DNA of 23,301 nucleotides from Clostridia bacterium (GCA_028709105.1 JAQVYD010000007.1:1-23301), one strand, 5' to 3'. Counted from the stretch's first letter, positions 6,873-15,666 are shown. The notes: generated by a model from the sequence alone, not told the origin. Numbers and translations: made by a program.

Positions 6873-9800
6873 GTGTCGTTTGTTCATTTACATAATCATA
6901 CCTGTTATAGTCTGCTTGATGGTGCCAGTAAGATTGAAGAGTTGATGCAGCGGGCTAAAGATTTAGGGATGGAAGCATTAGCGATTACCGACCATGGCGT
7001 GATGTATGGGGTCATTGATTTTTATAAAGAGGCCAAAAAGGCAGGTATTCATCCTATTATTGGTTGTGAGGTTTATGTGGCTCCACGCAGTCGTTTTGAT
7101 AAGGTAGCGGGTTTAGATGATTCACCATTTCATTTGGTGCTTTTAGCTGAAAACCAAGAAGGTTATGCCAATCTGCTTAAGCTTGTTTCGGCTTCTTGGC
7201 TGGAGGGTTTTTATTATAAACCTCGTATAGATTGGGCCTTATTACAAGAGTATCACAAGGGGTTAATTGCTCTTTCCGCTTGTCTGGCCGGGGAAATTCC
7301 CACTCTGCTTTTACAGAATAAAGAGGAGGAGGCGGTGAGCAAGGCTCAGCTTTATCGGGATCTTTTCGGGAGTAAGAACTTTTATTTGGAATTGATGGAT
7401 CATGGTTTAGCTGAACAGCGTCAAGCTAACGCCGGACTGGTACGTCTTGCGAAAAAAACGGGAATACCTTTGGTAGTTAGTAATGATGTGCATTATCTTC
7501 GTCGTGAAGATGCTTTTATTCAGGATATTCTTTTATGTATTCAGACGGGTAAAACTTTAAAGGATGAGGGACGGTTTCGTTTTGAGACACAGGAGTTTTA
7601 TTTAAAAGATGAAACGGAAATAAAGCTTCTTTTTGGCGATTATCCTGAGGCGATAGAGAATACGGGGCAAATTGCGCAACGTTGTCAAGTGGATTTTAGT
7701 TTTGGGGAGAACCATTTACCACCATATAAGGTTCCTGTTAATCATACCGCGGATAGTTATTTAAAGGAGTTATCTTGGCAAGGGTTAGAACGCAGATATC
7801 CGGAGATTTTATCTGTTCATGAGCAAAGGTTGAACTATGAACTTGCTGTAATTAAAAAAATGGGTTACAGTAGTTATTTTCTTATTGTTTGGGATTTTAT
7901 TCGTTTCGCTAAAAAGAAGGGGATTTTTGTAGGACCGGGGAGAGGCTCGGCCGCAGGGTGTCTGGTTTCTTATTGTTTGGGCATAACTGATATTGACCCT
8001 TTAAAATATGACCTTCTGTTTGAAAGGTTTTTGAATCCGGAAAGGGTAAGTATGCCTGATATTGATATCGACTTTTGCTTTGAACGCCGGGGCGAAGTGA
8101 TTGATTATGTGATGGGAAAGTATGGGCAGGACAGAGTGGCTCAAATTATTACGTTCGGAACTCTGGCGGCTAGGGCGGCGATTCGCGATACAGGCAGGGC
8201 GATGGGTATTCCTCTTTCTCTGGTGGATAAAGTGGCGAAATTGATCCCTATGGAGCCGGGGATGATGATTGCCAGAGCTTTAGAGGTTTCATCCGAATTG
8301 GTGGAGATGCAAAAAGAAGATGTCGTGGTGCAGGAGCTTTTGGCTACAGCACAGTCTTTAGAGGGTATTCCCCGCCATGCCGGTACACATGCGGCCGGAT
8401 TAGTTATTTCTGAAGAGCCTTTGTCCAATTATCTGCCTTTACAAAAGACTTCCGAGGGTTTAGTTTGCACGCAATTTGCTAAGGAGACTGTAGAGGAAAT
8501 CGGTCTTTTGAAAATGGATTTACTGGGGCTAAGAACTTTAACGGTAATCAATAATGCTGTCTCTATGGTGAAAATAAGTCAAGGAGAAGAGGTATCTTTG
8601 CCCGAGATCCCTTTAGATGACCCTGTAGTGTACGAGCTTCTCTCGGCAGGGGATACGATTGGTGTCTTTCAGTTAGAAAGCTCCGGACTAAGGGCTTTGC
8701 TTAGAGAATTAAAGCCTAGTACTTTTGAGGATATTATTGCTTTAGTAGCTCTTTATCGACCAGGCCCTTTAGGCAGCGGCATGGTGGAGGATTTTATCAA
8801 AAGAAGCCACCGAGAGGTGGAGATCACCTATCTACATCCTGCTTTGGAACCGATTTTAAAAACTACTTATGGTGTAATTATTTATCAGGAACAAGTTATG
8901 CGTATTGCTAGTGATTTAGCCGGTTTTACTTTAGGGGAAGCCGACCTTTTGCGACGGGCGATGGGGAAGAAAAAACCTGAAATCATTAGTGGTCTGCGGA
9001 AAAAATTTATTGAGGGTACCGCCTCAATACAAAGAATTAAAACAAGTATTGCCGAAAAAATCTTTGATTTGTTAGAATATTTTGCTGGGTATGGCTTTAA
9101 CAAAAGCCATTCGGCGGCTTATGCTCTTTTGGCGTATCAAACAGCGTATCTAAAGGCTCATTACCCGGTGGAATTTATGGCGGCTTTGCTGACAAGTGTA
9201 ATTGAAACAAAAGATCGCGTTCCTTTCTATATTGAAGAGTGTCGGCAAAGGGGAATAGAGATTTTGGTACCTGACGTTAATGAAAGCGGAGAAAATTTTA
9301 TGGTTCGCGGCAATAAAATCCGTTTTGGTCTAGCGGCCATCAAACAAGTAGGGCATCAGGCTATTCAGGTCATTTTAGAGGAGAGGGAAAAAGGCCTTTT
9401 TGAAAATTTACAAGATTTTTGTGAAAGGGTAAATCTGTCTTATCTTAATCGTCGAGCCCTGGAAAATCTGATTAAAGCGGGAGCTTTTCGTTCTCTGCAG
9501 GCTTCGCAAGCCCAACTTTTGGCGATCCTGCAGACTTGTATCGACCAAGGCTTCGCCTGGCAAGAACAAAAAGATTCCAAGCAGATTTCGTTTTTTGATT
9601 TAGCCGGAGTGGAAAAACCCCAGAATCCGCCGATACTTCCGCCTGAGGTAAGGGAATTTACGAAGAAGGAGATTCTCCAAATGGAAAAGGATGTACTGGG
9701 TCTTTATTTAAGTGGACATCCTTTGAGCGAGTATAAGGAGTTAATCAAGAGTAAAACAAGTATTACGATTAATGAATTAGAGATGAATCAAGACAGAGAA

Positions 9801-10304
9801 AGAGTAACCTTGGGGGGGATCATCACTGCTTTGAAGCGTTCTGTAACCAGACGAGGTCAAACAATGGCTTATTTTATCTTGGAGGATTTAACGGGGAGTC
9901 TTGATGCTCTCCTTTTCCCGAGTAACTTTCTTAAGTTTAATAGCTTCTTAGAAAATGATCTGCCTGTTTTGGTGACAGGTAGACTGAATTTTCAGGAGGA
10001 CAAACCGAAAATAATGGTGGATACAATTAAGCCTTTAGATCGTTTGCCAAGGGGAACAGGGAGTCCCGGGACAGTAAAGCTCTATTTGAAAATACCTCCC
10101 TTCCTTGATGAACAACAGCTCTGGACGAGGCTCATTCCTATTCTGGAACAGTATCAGGGGGATACTCCTCTTTATTTATATTTTCCCCAAGAAGAAAAAC
10201 TGATAAAAAGTAATCGTCAATACTGGGTTAACGTATTGCCGAGCCTCATCCAACAATTGGAAAAGATTGTAGGGGTTGAGGCGATTAGTGTCGTGCAAAA
10301 ATAG
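6873..10304 (+). CDS. dnaE: DNA polymerase III alpha subunit DnaE
   Basis: At 1143 aa this is a full-length DnaE-type replicative polymerase, not PolC: there is no embedded DEDD exonuclease. The PHP domain opens the protein (FVHLHNHTCYSLLDG, TDHGVMYG), and its metal-binding histidines look intact. The polymerase core has GPGRGSAAGC and the catalytic PDIDIDF block (D396, D398), with the third carboxylate expected at D549 (KMDLLGL). Fingers and HhH regions follow (GYGFNKSHSAAYA). An OB-fold starts near residue 980 (VTLGGIITALKR). In Firmicutes DnaE typically extends primers before PolC takes over. The start is GTG with GGGAGG 9 nt upstream. It lies 30 bp after ytoI. No defect is visible. Confidence 0.97.
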   Translation: MSFVHLHNHTCYSLLDGASKIEELMQRAKDLGMEALAITDHGVMYGVIDFYKEAKKAGIHPIIGCEVYVAPRSRFDKVAGLDDSPFHLVLLAENQEGYANLLKLVSASWLEGFYYKPRIDWALLQEYHKGLIALSACLAGEIPTLLLQNKEEEAVSKAQLYRDLFGSKNFYLELMDHGLAEQRQANAGLVRLAKKTGIPLVVSNDVHYLRREDAFIQDILLCIQTGKTLKDEGRFRFETQEFYLKDETEIKLLFGDYPEAIENTGQIAQRCQVDFSFGENHLPPYKVPVNHTADSYLKELSWQGLERRYPEILSVHEQRLNYELAVIKKMGYSSYFLIVWDFIRFAKKKGIFVGPGRGSAAGCLVSYCLGITDIDPLKYDLLFERFLNPERVSMPDIDIDFCFERRGEVIDYVMGKYGQDRVAQIITFGTLAARAAIRDTGRAMGIPLSLVDKVAKLIPMEPGMMIARALEVSSELVEMQKEDVVVQELLATAQSLEGIPRHAGTHAAGLVISEEPLSNYLPLQKTSEGLVCTQFAKETVEEIGLLKMDLLGLRTLTVINNAVSMVKISQGEEVSLPEIPLDDPVVYELLSAGDTIGVFQLESSGLRALLRELKPSTFEDIIALVALYRPGPLGSGMVEDFIKRSHREVEITYLHPALEPILKTTYGVIIYQEQVMRIASDLAGFTLGEADLLRRAMGKKKPEIISGLRKKFIEGTASIQRIKTSIAEKIFDLLEYFAGYGFNKSHSAAYALLAYQTAYLKAHYPVEFMAALLTSVIETKDRVPFYIEECRQRGIEILVPDVNESGENFMVRGNKIRFGLAAIKQVGHQAIQVILEEREKGLFENLQDFCERVNLSYLNRRALENLIKAGAFRSLQASQAQLLAILQTCIDQGFAWQEQKDSKQISFFDLAGVEKPQNPPILPPEVREFTKKEILQMEKDVLGLYLSGHPLSEYKELIKSKTSITINELEMNQDRERVTLGGIITALKRSVTRRGQTMAYFILEDLTGSLDALLFPSNFLKFNSFLENDLPVLVTGRLNFQEDKPKIMVDTIKPLDRLPRGTGSPGTVKLYLKIPPFLDEQQLWTRLIPILEQYQGDTPLYLYFPQEEKLIKSNRQYWVNVLPSLIQQLEKIVGVEAISVVQK

Positions 10305-10379
10305 TTTAGTGGTTTTTTTTAAATGTGGCAGCAGGATTATAAAAATGTTTTCACGAATTAACAAAATGGAGGGAAAATT

Positions 10380-10901
10380 ATGCGCGTCGCTGTTTATCCG
10401 GGGACTTTTGATCCGGTAACTAATGGACATATTCATATTACCGAAAGGTCTTGCACCTTATTTGACAAGGTTATTATCGCTGTGGCTGCAGAAAATTATA
10501 AATGTAATTTGTTTTCTGTAGAGGAAAGAATCTTTATGGTTAGAGAAAGCATCCAACATCTTGGGAATATTGAAGTGGAGAGTTTTACAGGCTTGTTGGC
10601 CGATTTTGCTAGTAAAAAGAAGGCCGATGCTATCATTAGAGGTCTCCGTGCTATTTCTGATTTTGAATATGAAATGCAGATGGCGGCGATAAATAAGCAT
10701 TTAAATAAAGATTTAGAAACTGTTTTTTTAATGGCGGAGGGGCAGTATTCTTTTCTTAGTTCCAGTATTATTAAACAGGTAGCGTTGATTGGTGGTTGTG
10801 TGCAGGGGTTGGTTCCTTCGATCGTTGATGAGTATATTGGGAAAAAATACCAGGAGAGATTAAGACGAACTAAGGAGGTACATTATGGAGAGAGAGGATA
10901 G
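10380..10901 (+). CDS. coaD: Phosphopantetheine adenylyltransferase
   Basis: CoaD (173 aa) transfers AMP from ATP to 4'-phosphopantetheine, the penultimate step of coenzyme A synthesis. The nucleotidyltransferase signature is clear: YPGTFDPVTNGHIHI (residues 6-20) with H17 as the catalytic-loop histidine, then RGLRAISDFEYEMQMA, and YSFLSSSIIKQVA near residue 122. Length is slightly above the usual 160, owing to a basic tail. The ATG has GGAGGG upstream. The 3' end overlaps mtrB by 17 bp, so translation is probably coupled. The gene lies 75 bp after dnaE without an obvious terminator between them. Confidence 0.97.
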   Translation: MRVAVYPGTFDPVTNGHIHITERSCTLFDKVIIAVAAENYKCNLFSVEERIFMVRESIQHLGNIEVESFTGLLADFASKKKADAIIRGLRAISDFEYEMQMAAINKHLNKDLETVFLMAEGQYSFLSSSIIKQVALIGGCVQGLVPSIVDEYIGKKYQERLRRTKEVHYGERG

Positions 10902-11118
10902 ACCAATTTTAGGGGATTATATTATGGTAAGAGCAGAAGAGAATGGGGTGACGATTATTGGTTTAACTAGGGGCAAAGATACAAGGTTTCATCATACGGA
11001 AAAGTTAGATCGCGGTGAAGTTATGCTGGCGCAATTTACGGAACATACTTCAGCCATTAAGATTAGGGGTAAAGCCAAAATTTTTACTAAACATGGTACC
11101 CTTGAGTCTGGGGAATAA
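10885..11118 (+). CDS. mtrB: trp RNA-binding attenuation protein TRAP
   Basis: The 77-aa protein matches Bacillus TRAP almost throughout: GLTRGKDTRFHHTEKLDRGE and AQFTEHTSAIKIRG. Aligned to B. subtilis numbering (+3), the RNA-contact residues K37, K56 and R58 are present as K40, K59 and R61; the residues around F32, E36 and D39 also match. TRAP forms an 11-mer ring that binds tryptophan and then wraps (G/U)AG-repeat RNA to attenuate or block translation of trp genes. It starts within coaD behind AAGGAGG (10871-10877). No trp genes and no convincing (G/U)AG-repeat target are in this window, so its targets lie elsewhere. Confidence 0.95.
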   Translation: MEREDRPILGDYIMVRAEENGVTIIGLTRGKDTRFHHTEKLDRGEVMLAQFTEHTSAIKIRGKAKIFTKHGTLESGE

Positions 11119-11131
11119 ATTTGCGATTGCC

Positions 11132-11154
11132 AAAAGACAAGTAGGTTGTCTTTT
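11132..11154 (+). promoter_or_regulatory. Perfect 9-bp hairpin abutting a ribosome binding site
   Basis: AAAAGACAA, loop GTAGG, TTGTCTTTT. The stem ends exactly where the AAGGAGG of the next gene begins (11155-11161). It has few GC pairs and no proper downstream T run beyond the stem itself, so it could be a weak terminator, an RNA-stability element or a translation-control hairpin. Confidence 0.5.
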
Positions 11155-11169
11155 AAGGAGGTAATTTTG

Positions 11170-11370
11170 ATGTGGACGGTTGTATATATTTCTCCTAATA
11201 GGGTTATTGCCGAACAGATGAAGTCTCTTTTAATGAGTGAAGGATTATTAGTAATGCTTCGTCCTGCGGGAGTCCCTCATTTAGGGGATTCCGGTGCGGT
11301 AGAGGTGCTTGTTCCCGAGACGGAGGCAGAGGAAGCCAGTCAGATTTTAACAGAAGATACATCTATTTGA
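11170..11370 (+). CDS. Small conserved protein, DUF2007-like
   Basis: The 66-aa protein (MWTVVYISPNRVIAEQMKSL, then LLVMLRPAGVPHLGDSGAVE and VLVPETEAEEASQIL) resembles the DUF2007 'putative signal transducing protein' type: a short alpha/beta fold in which a strand is followed by a helix that compares or carries a regulatory surface. I chose ATG 11170 because AAGGAGG sits 8 nt upstream; the open frame extends back to a TTG at 11146, but that start would fall inside the hairpin and has no binding site. Small proteins of this kind recur near regulators in Clostridia; the function is unknown. It lies between mtrB and the YerC-family gene, likely one operon. Confidence 0.7.
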   Translation: MWTVVYISPNRVIAEQMKSLLMSEGLLVMLRPAGVPHLGDSGAVEVLVPETEAEEASQILTEDTSI

Positions 11371-11431
11371 GGAAGCAGGATGAAACAGCCATTTGAAGTT
11401 AAGTAATGATTTTACTGAGGTGAGGGCGGAT

Positions 11432-11740
11432 ATGCTTTATGAAAGTCGGTTGAAAGATGATTTTACGGAACGCCTTTTTGAAGCGATCCTTCTTTTGCGA
11501 AACAAAGAAGAATGTTATCGCTTTTTTGAAGATTTGTGCACAGTAGCGGAAATAAAAGCCATGGGTCAACGTTTAGAAGTAGCTAAAATGTTAGACCAGG
11601 AGCTTACCTATACGGATATCGCCGAGGAAACAGGAGCCAGTACGGCAACAATCAGCCGAGTAAAAAGGTGTTTGTTTTTTGGTGCCGATGGTTATCGGCT
11701 TATTTTGGATTGTTTACAAAAGAAGCATCAGGATCGTTAG
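11432..11740 (+). CDS. yerC: YerC/TrpR-family regulator, probable his repressor
   Basis: The 102-aa protein begins MLYESRLKDDFTERLFEAIL and carries a TrpR-type helix-turn-helix (AEIKAMGQRLEVAKMLDQ, then TYTDIAEETGASTATISRVKR, residues about 45-86, given here in two parts). Length and sequence fit YerC (about 104 aa). ATG 11432 is preceded by GAGGTGAG at 7 nt; an upstream in-frame TTG at 11393 lacks such a site. YerC-type TrpR relatives have been predicted to control histidine synthesis in Firmicutes ('HisR'). The position directly before hisZ, whose promoter has a palindrome at 11823-11836, supports that role here. The co-repressor is presumably histidine; this is inference. Confidence 0.87.
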   Translation: MLYESRLKDDFTERLFEAILLLRNKEECYRFFEDLCTVAEIKAMGQRLEVAKMLDQELTYTDIAEETGASTATISRVKRCLFFGADGYRLILDCLQKKHQDR

Positions 11741-11786
11741 TGGGGATGATGGAGAAAGATTGAGCGGCGAAGCTGGTTTTTTACCC

Positions 11787-11852
11787 TTGACAATATTCAG
11801 CTTTTTCTATAAAATTAATCTTATTAACATGTTAATGCTTTAATTGATTAAA
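11787..11852 (+). promoter_or_regulatory. his operon promoter and probable operator
   Basis: Perfect TTGACA (11787-11792), 17 nt, TAAAAT (11810-11815). The 14-bp perfect palindrome ATTAACATGTTAAT (11823-11836) falls at the expected transcription start, an ideal place for a repressor. A second imperfect inverted repeat, TTTAAT-TG-ATTAAA (11839-11852), runs into the AAAGGAGG of hisZ. I infer binding by the YerC-family regulator encoded just upstream. Confidence 0.75.
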
Positions 11853-11865
11853 GGAGGCGCGTTTA

Positions 11866-13047
11866 ATGCCGAATAAAATTAAGCTGAGTATACCGCAAGG
11901 GATGCGCGACTGGTTACCGGGTGAAGCTTATCGTAAACGTGATTTGATTAATAAATTGTTAAAGCAGATTTCTTTGTGGGGATATGAAGAAATAAACACA
12001 CCAATGTTAGAATACTATCAAGTTCTTCTGCCGGATGAAAACTGGGGAGGGGCTGAGCAAATATATAAGCTGGTAGAGCGGGATGGTCGGATTCTTGCTT
12101 TACGTTCGGAAATGACACTACCGATCGCGAGGGTGGTTAGCAGTAAATTACCGGCTGCTTATCCTTGGCGGTTAATGTATGGCGGAGAGGTCTTTCGTTA
12201 TGAGGAGATTCAAACAGGAAGACAACGGGAGTTTAGTCAGGTAGGGGTAGAATTAATCGGCGCAGCGGGTGAGGCGGCCGATAGTGAGATTGTGGCGTTA
12301 GCGATAGAGACTCTGCGTGCAGCCGGTTTAGATAGTTTTACGGTTAGTCTGGGGCATACCGGTGTCTTAAGGGGTTTATTGGAAAGTCTTTCTTGGGAGG
12401 ACGCCCAGCTTGATCGAGTGCGTGCTCTTATTTTAGAGAAGGATTTTGTCAGTTTAGGTAGTTATCTTTTGTCTGCCGGAATGAAGGAGAAGCGAATTCA
12501 ACATTTAGTAGGTTTTTTAACTTGTCAGCTTTCTCCCAATGATTTGGTCAAGGAAGGGCGGGATTTACCACAAGGCATTTTGGAAGCACTCGCTGATTTA
12601 CAAAAGATTATTAGTTTTCTTAAAAGATATGGTTATGAACGCTATGTTCAGGTTGATTTAAGTACTTTGAGAAGTCAGGAATATTATACAGGAATGGTTT
12701 TTGAGATTTATACACCGGGGATTGGGTATCCCATTGGCGGAGGAGGGCGTTATGATCAACTTTTGCATAATTGGGGTACTGCTTGCCCGGCCACAGGTTT
12801 TGCTTTAGGTGTAGAAAGAATCTTATTAAGTTTACCGCAGGAGGAGAAAGCGAAAAAAGAAAAACCCCTTCTTTTAGTGGGAACTGATGCCGGTAAAGTT
12901 ATTTCTAAAGCATTACAACTGAGGAAAGAAGGAAAAAGGGTTTTTACGGAAATCGGGGAATTATCGCGGTGGGAAGCCGAAAAGTTAGCCTTAAGTAAAG
13001 GTGCGGTTTTATCTTGGTGTGGGGGGGAAAATGCTGATGAAGCATAA
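11866..13047 (+). CDS. hisZ: ATP phosphoribosyltransferase regulatory subunit HisZ
   Basis: This 393-aa protein is a class II histidyl-tRNA synthetase paralogue: IPQGMRDWLPGEAYRK, motif-2-like LRSEMTLPIARV...WRLMYGGEVFRYE, QVGVELIG, and motif-3-like GYPIGGGGRYDQLL...ATGFALGVERILL. HisZ lacks aminoacylation and instead pairs with the short HisG to make the octameric ATP phosphoribosyltransferase and to sense histidine. The absence of an anticodon-binding domain and the overlap with a short hisG distinguish it from HisS. AAAGGAGG lies 9 nt before the ATG. First gene of the his operon; it overlaps hisG by 17 bp. Confidence 0.95.
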   Translation: MPNKIKLSIPQGMRDWLPGEAYRKRDLINKLLKQISLWGYEEINTPMLEYYQVLLPDENWGGAEQIYKLVERDGRILALRSEMTLPIARVVSSKLPAAYPWRLMYGGEVFRYEEIQTGRQREFSQVGVELIGAAGEAADSEIVALAIETLRAAGLDSFTVSLGHTGVLRGLLESLSWEDAQLDRVRALILEKDFVSLGSYLLSAGMKEKRIQHLVGFLTCQLSPNDLVKEGRDLPQGILEALADLQKIISFLKRYGYERYVQVDLSTLRSQEYYTGMVFEIYTPGIGYPIGGGGRYDQLLHNWGTACPATGFALGVERILLSLPQEEKAKKEKPLLLVGTDAGKVISKALQLRKEGKRVFTEIGELSRWEAEKLALSKGAVLSWCGGENADEA

Positions 13048-13714
13048 ATTAACGATGGCGTTGCCTAAAGGGAAACTTTTTACCCCTGCTAAAATACTTT
13101 TAGAACGCTGTGGCTTTAGCTATCCTGAGCTTTCCGATCAGTCCCGGACTTTGATTTTTACAGATGAAAGAAAAGAGGCCGCTTATATTATTTGCCGTCC
13201 TACCGATATCCCTACTTATGTCGAACATGGAGCGGCGGATTTGGGTATTGTGGGGAAAGACAGTATTATTGAAGCCGGTAAAAATCTGTATGAATTAGTG
13301 GACTTAAAATTTGGCTATTGTCGTTTTGTGGTCGCCGTTCCACAGGATAAACTTTCCCCCGAGGGAAGGTTTCTTTGGCAACCAGGTTTTAGAATAGCGA
13401 CGAAGTTTCCTGCTGTCGCTAGAGAATATCTCCATAAACAGGGGTTACAGGCAGAAATAATCAAGTTGCATGGCAATATTGAACTTGCTCCCCGGGTAGG
13501 ATTAGCGGAGGCGATTGTGGATATTGTTTCTACGGGTAGAACATTAAAAGAAAACAACCTCGTTCCTTTAGAGTATATCGGTGAGGCTACGGCTCGCCTG
13601 ATTGTCAATAGAGCTAGTTACCGTTTAAAAGCTCAGCGGATTAATGAGTTGGTTACGGCGATTAAGGAGGTTTTAGGGGAAGGGGGAGATGAAGACCTTG
13701 ATTCCTTTGTATAA
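13031..13714 (+). CDS. hisG: ATP phosphoribosyltransferase, short catalytic subunit
   Basis: HisG makes phosphoribosyl-ATP from ATP and PRPP, the first step of histidine synthesis. The protein is about 227 aa, the short form that needs HisZ. Typical segments are TMALPKGKLF, PTDIPTYVEHGAADLGIVGK, the PRPP-type loop region GLAEAIVDIVSTGRTLKENN, and LIVNRASYR. The reading frame is open to 13001, but a G-run at 13021-13027 favours ATG 13031 or ATG 13037 (MKHKLTMALPKG); both are plausible. The start overlaps hisZ and the end overlaps hisD by 26 bp, suggesting translational coupling. Confidence 0.95.
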   Translation: MLMKHKLTMALPKGKLFTPAKILLERCGFSYPELSDQSRTLIFTDERKEAAYIICRPTDIPTYVEHGAADLGIVGKDSIIEAGKNLYELVDLKFGYCRFVVAVPQDKLSPEGRFLWQPGFRIATKFPAVAREYLHKQGLQAEIIKLHGNIELAPRVGLAEAIVDIVSTGRTLKENNLVPLEYIGEATARLIVNRASYRLKAQRINELVTAIKEVLGEGGDEDLDSFV

Positions 13715-14990
13715 ATGGCCTTCACCGGAGGCTCAAGATAGAATCAAAGGGAAGGCTTATTTTGATGCGGAGATACAAGCTAAGGTGGAAGAGATTGTTG
13801 AGGATGTGCAGGAAAATGGCGATACGGCACTTTTGCGTTATACACGTCTTTTTGATGGTTGTTCTCTGAAAAAGGAGGAATTAAGAGTAAATCCCGCCGA
13901 GATAGAGGACGCTTATACCAAGGTGGAAGTGGAATTTCTCTCTTATTTACGGCAGGCTAAAGAAAAAATTAGCAACTTCCATCGTTTACAGAAACAAAAA
14001 GATTGGTTTTATCAAGATGAAACAGGTTCTTGTACGGGTCAAATTTATCGGCCTCTGCAAAGAGTCGGTGTTTATGTGCCCGGCGGGACAGCCAGTTATC
14101 CGTCTACTGTTCTAATGACGGTTCTTCCCGCTCTGGTGGCAGGTGTTCCGGAAATAGTGATGGTGACGCCGCCGGGAGAAAGAGGTGTTCTTCCGGCAGC
14201 GACGCTAGTCGCCGCCAAGGAAGCAGGGGTGACGGAGATTTATCGGGTCGGCGGGGCCCAAGCAATCGCTGCATTGGCCTATGGGACGGCGAGTATTCCA
14301 GCGGTAGATAAAATTGTCGGCCCGGGTAATATTTTTGTAACCTTGGCGAAGAAGGTTGTCTATGGTGTTGTCGGGATTGATATGTTGGCGGGACCTAGTG
14401 AAATCTTGATTATCGGGGATGGCAGTGTGCAAGCAGAATATGCGGCAGCCGACCTCCTTTCTCAGGCTGAACATGACCAAAGGGCACGGGCTATTTTAGT
14501 AACGAATAATCCTGAGTGGGCGGCAGAAGTAAGGGGGGTTTTAGAAAAGCGGCTTGCCGAGATGTCACGTCAGGAGATTGCCCGCGTTGCTTTACGGGAA
14601 TTTGGGGCGATTGTGCTGACGGCAAGTTTGGCGGAGGCTTTTACCGTAGCTAATTGTGCGGCACCGGAACATTTGGAATTATTACTTGCCGATCCCTGGC
14701 CTTATCTGGCTCAAGTAAAACATGCCGGAGCTGTTTTTTTAGGACCTTATACGCCGGAACCTTTAGGTGATTATTGGGCTGGACCTAGTCATGTCTTGCC
14801 TACAGGAGGTACGGCTCGCTATGCTTCACCGCTTACTGTTGATGATTTTTATAAGCGTTCCAGTTTGCTTAGTTATTCTTCTTTAGGTTTACGGACGGCG
14901 GCAGAACCGGTAGAATATTTGGCCTCAGTAGAAGGATTGACAGCACATGGACAGGCTTTAAGTGTGCGAATAAAGGAGGGAAAATTATGA
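13689..14990 (+). CDS. hisD: Histidinol dehydrogenase
   Basis: HisD oxidises L-histidinol to histidine in two NAD-dependent steps using a zinc ion. The 433-aa length is normal. Clear family segments are YVPGGTASYPSTVLMTVLPA, VGGAQAIAALAYGT, IVGPGNIFVTLAKK, GPSEILII, SQAEHDQ (with the zinc-site Gln/His pair), CAAPEHLELL and GPSHVLPTGGTARYASPL. The ATG at 13689 lies behind AGGGGGAG and inside the end of hisG. The stop overlaps hisB by 4 bp (ATGA). Confidence 0.97.
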   Translation: MKTLIPLYKWPSPEAQDRIKGKAYFDAEIQAKVEEIVEDVQENGDTALLRYTRLFDGCSLKKEELRVNPAEIEDAYTKVEVEFLSYLRQAKEKISNFHRLQKQKDWFYQDETGSCTGQIYRPLQRVGVYVPGGTASYPSTVLMTVLPALVAGVPEIVMVTPPGERGVLPAATLVAAKEAGVTEIYRVGGAQAIAALAYGTASIPAVDKIVGPGNIFVTLAKKVVYGVVGIDMLAGPSEILIIGDGSVQAEYAAADLLSQAEHDQRARAILVTNNPEWAAEVRGVLEKRLAEMSRQEIARVALREFGAIVLTASLAEAFTVANCAAPEHLELLLADPWPYLAQVKHAGAVFLGPYTPEPLGDYWAGPSHVLPTGGTARYASPLTVDDFYKRSSLLSYSSLGLRTAAEPVEYLASVEGLTAHGQALSVRIKEGKL

Positions 14991-15571
14991 CTTGGCGTAA
15001 GGGCTTTATAGAGAGAACAACGAAAGAGACAGCGGTAAAGGCGGAGCTGATTTTAGCTGAAGAAGGTTTTTTGCAGGGCAGTTCCGGGATAGAGTTTTTG
15101 GATCATATGTTAGAATTAATGATGAAACATAGTGGTTTCCAATTACAACTTGAGGCGAGTGGCGATTTGGGTGTGGATTTTCATCATGTGGTGGAGGATC
15201 TTGGTCTTTGTTTAGGGAAGGCTTTACGGCAGGCACTTGGTGATAAAAAGGGCATTGCTCGTTATGGTTCGCTGATGTTGCCGATGGATGAAGCCTTAGT
15301 TCTTTGTGCCGTTGACCTTAGTGGAAGACCTGGTTTTTATGCCAAGTTATCTTTCCCTACAGAGAAGATTGGCAGCTTTGATTGTCAATTGATTAAAGTT
15401 TTTTGGCAGGCTTTTGCTCAGGAGGCTAAATTAACTTTACATCTGCAGCAGTTAGCGGGAGAAAATTCTCATCATCTTGCTGAAGCAGTCTTTAAAGGGG
15501 TGGGCAGGATTTTACGGGCGGCAGTAAGGATAGAAGGAGAATTTATTCCTTCTTCGAAGGGGGTTTTATAG
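14987..15571 (+). CDS. hisB: Imidazoleglycerol-phosphate dehydratase
   Basis: The 194-aa monofunctional HisB dehydrates imidazole-glycerol phosphate to imidazole-acetol phosphate. Metal-binding motifs are FLDHMLELMMKHSGF, DFHHVVEDLGLCLGKAL and ENSHHLAEAVFKG. There is no fused histidinol-phosphatase domain, as is usual in Firmicutes. ATGA overlap with hisD and GGAGGG upstream of the start. After it the operon has a 162-bp gap where hisH would be expected. Confidence 0.96.
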   Translation: MTWRKGFIERTTKETAVKAELILAEEGFLQGSSGIEFLDHMLELMMKHSGFQLQLEASGDLGVDFHHVVEDLGLCLGKALRQALGDKKGIARYGSLMLPMDEALVLCAVDLSGRPGFYAKLSFPTEKIGSFDCQLIKVFWQAFAQEAKLTLHLQQLAGENSHHLAEAVFKGVGRILRAAVRIEGEFIPSSKGVL

Positions 15572-15666
15572 TTAGTAAATTAAGAGCAGCTATAATTTAT
15601 TCGTAAAGATGGTGGAAATTTAGGTAGAATTTTTTGTCGGAATATGTTTAAATAAGGGCTAAGGGA

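Noticed and set aside
11761..11866. His T-box leader before hisZ
   Set aside because: The leader is only about 45 nt long after the promoter and has no T-box sequence or specifier stem.
14030..14311. 93-aa ORF inside hisD
   Set aside because: A Ser/Gly/Arg-rich frame shadow of a strongly conserved part of hisD, without its own start signals.
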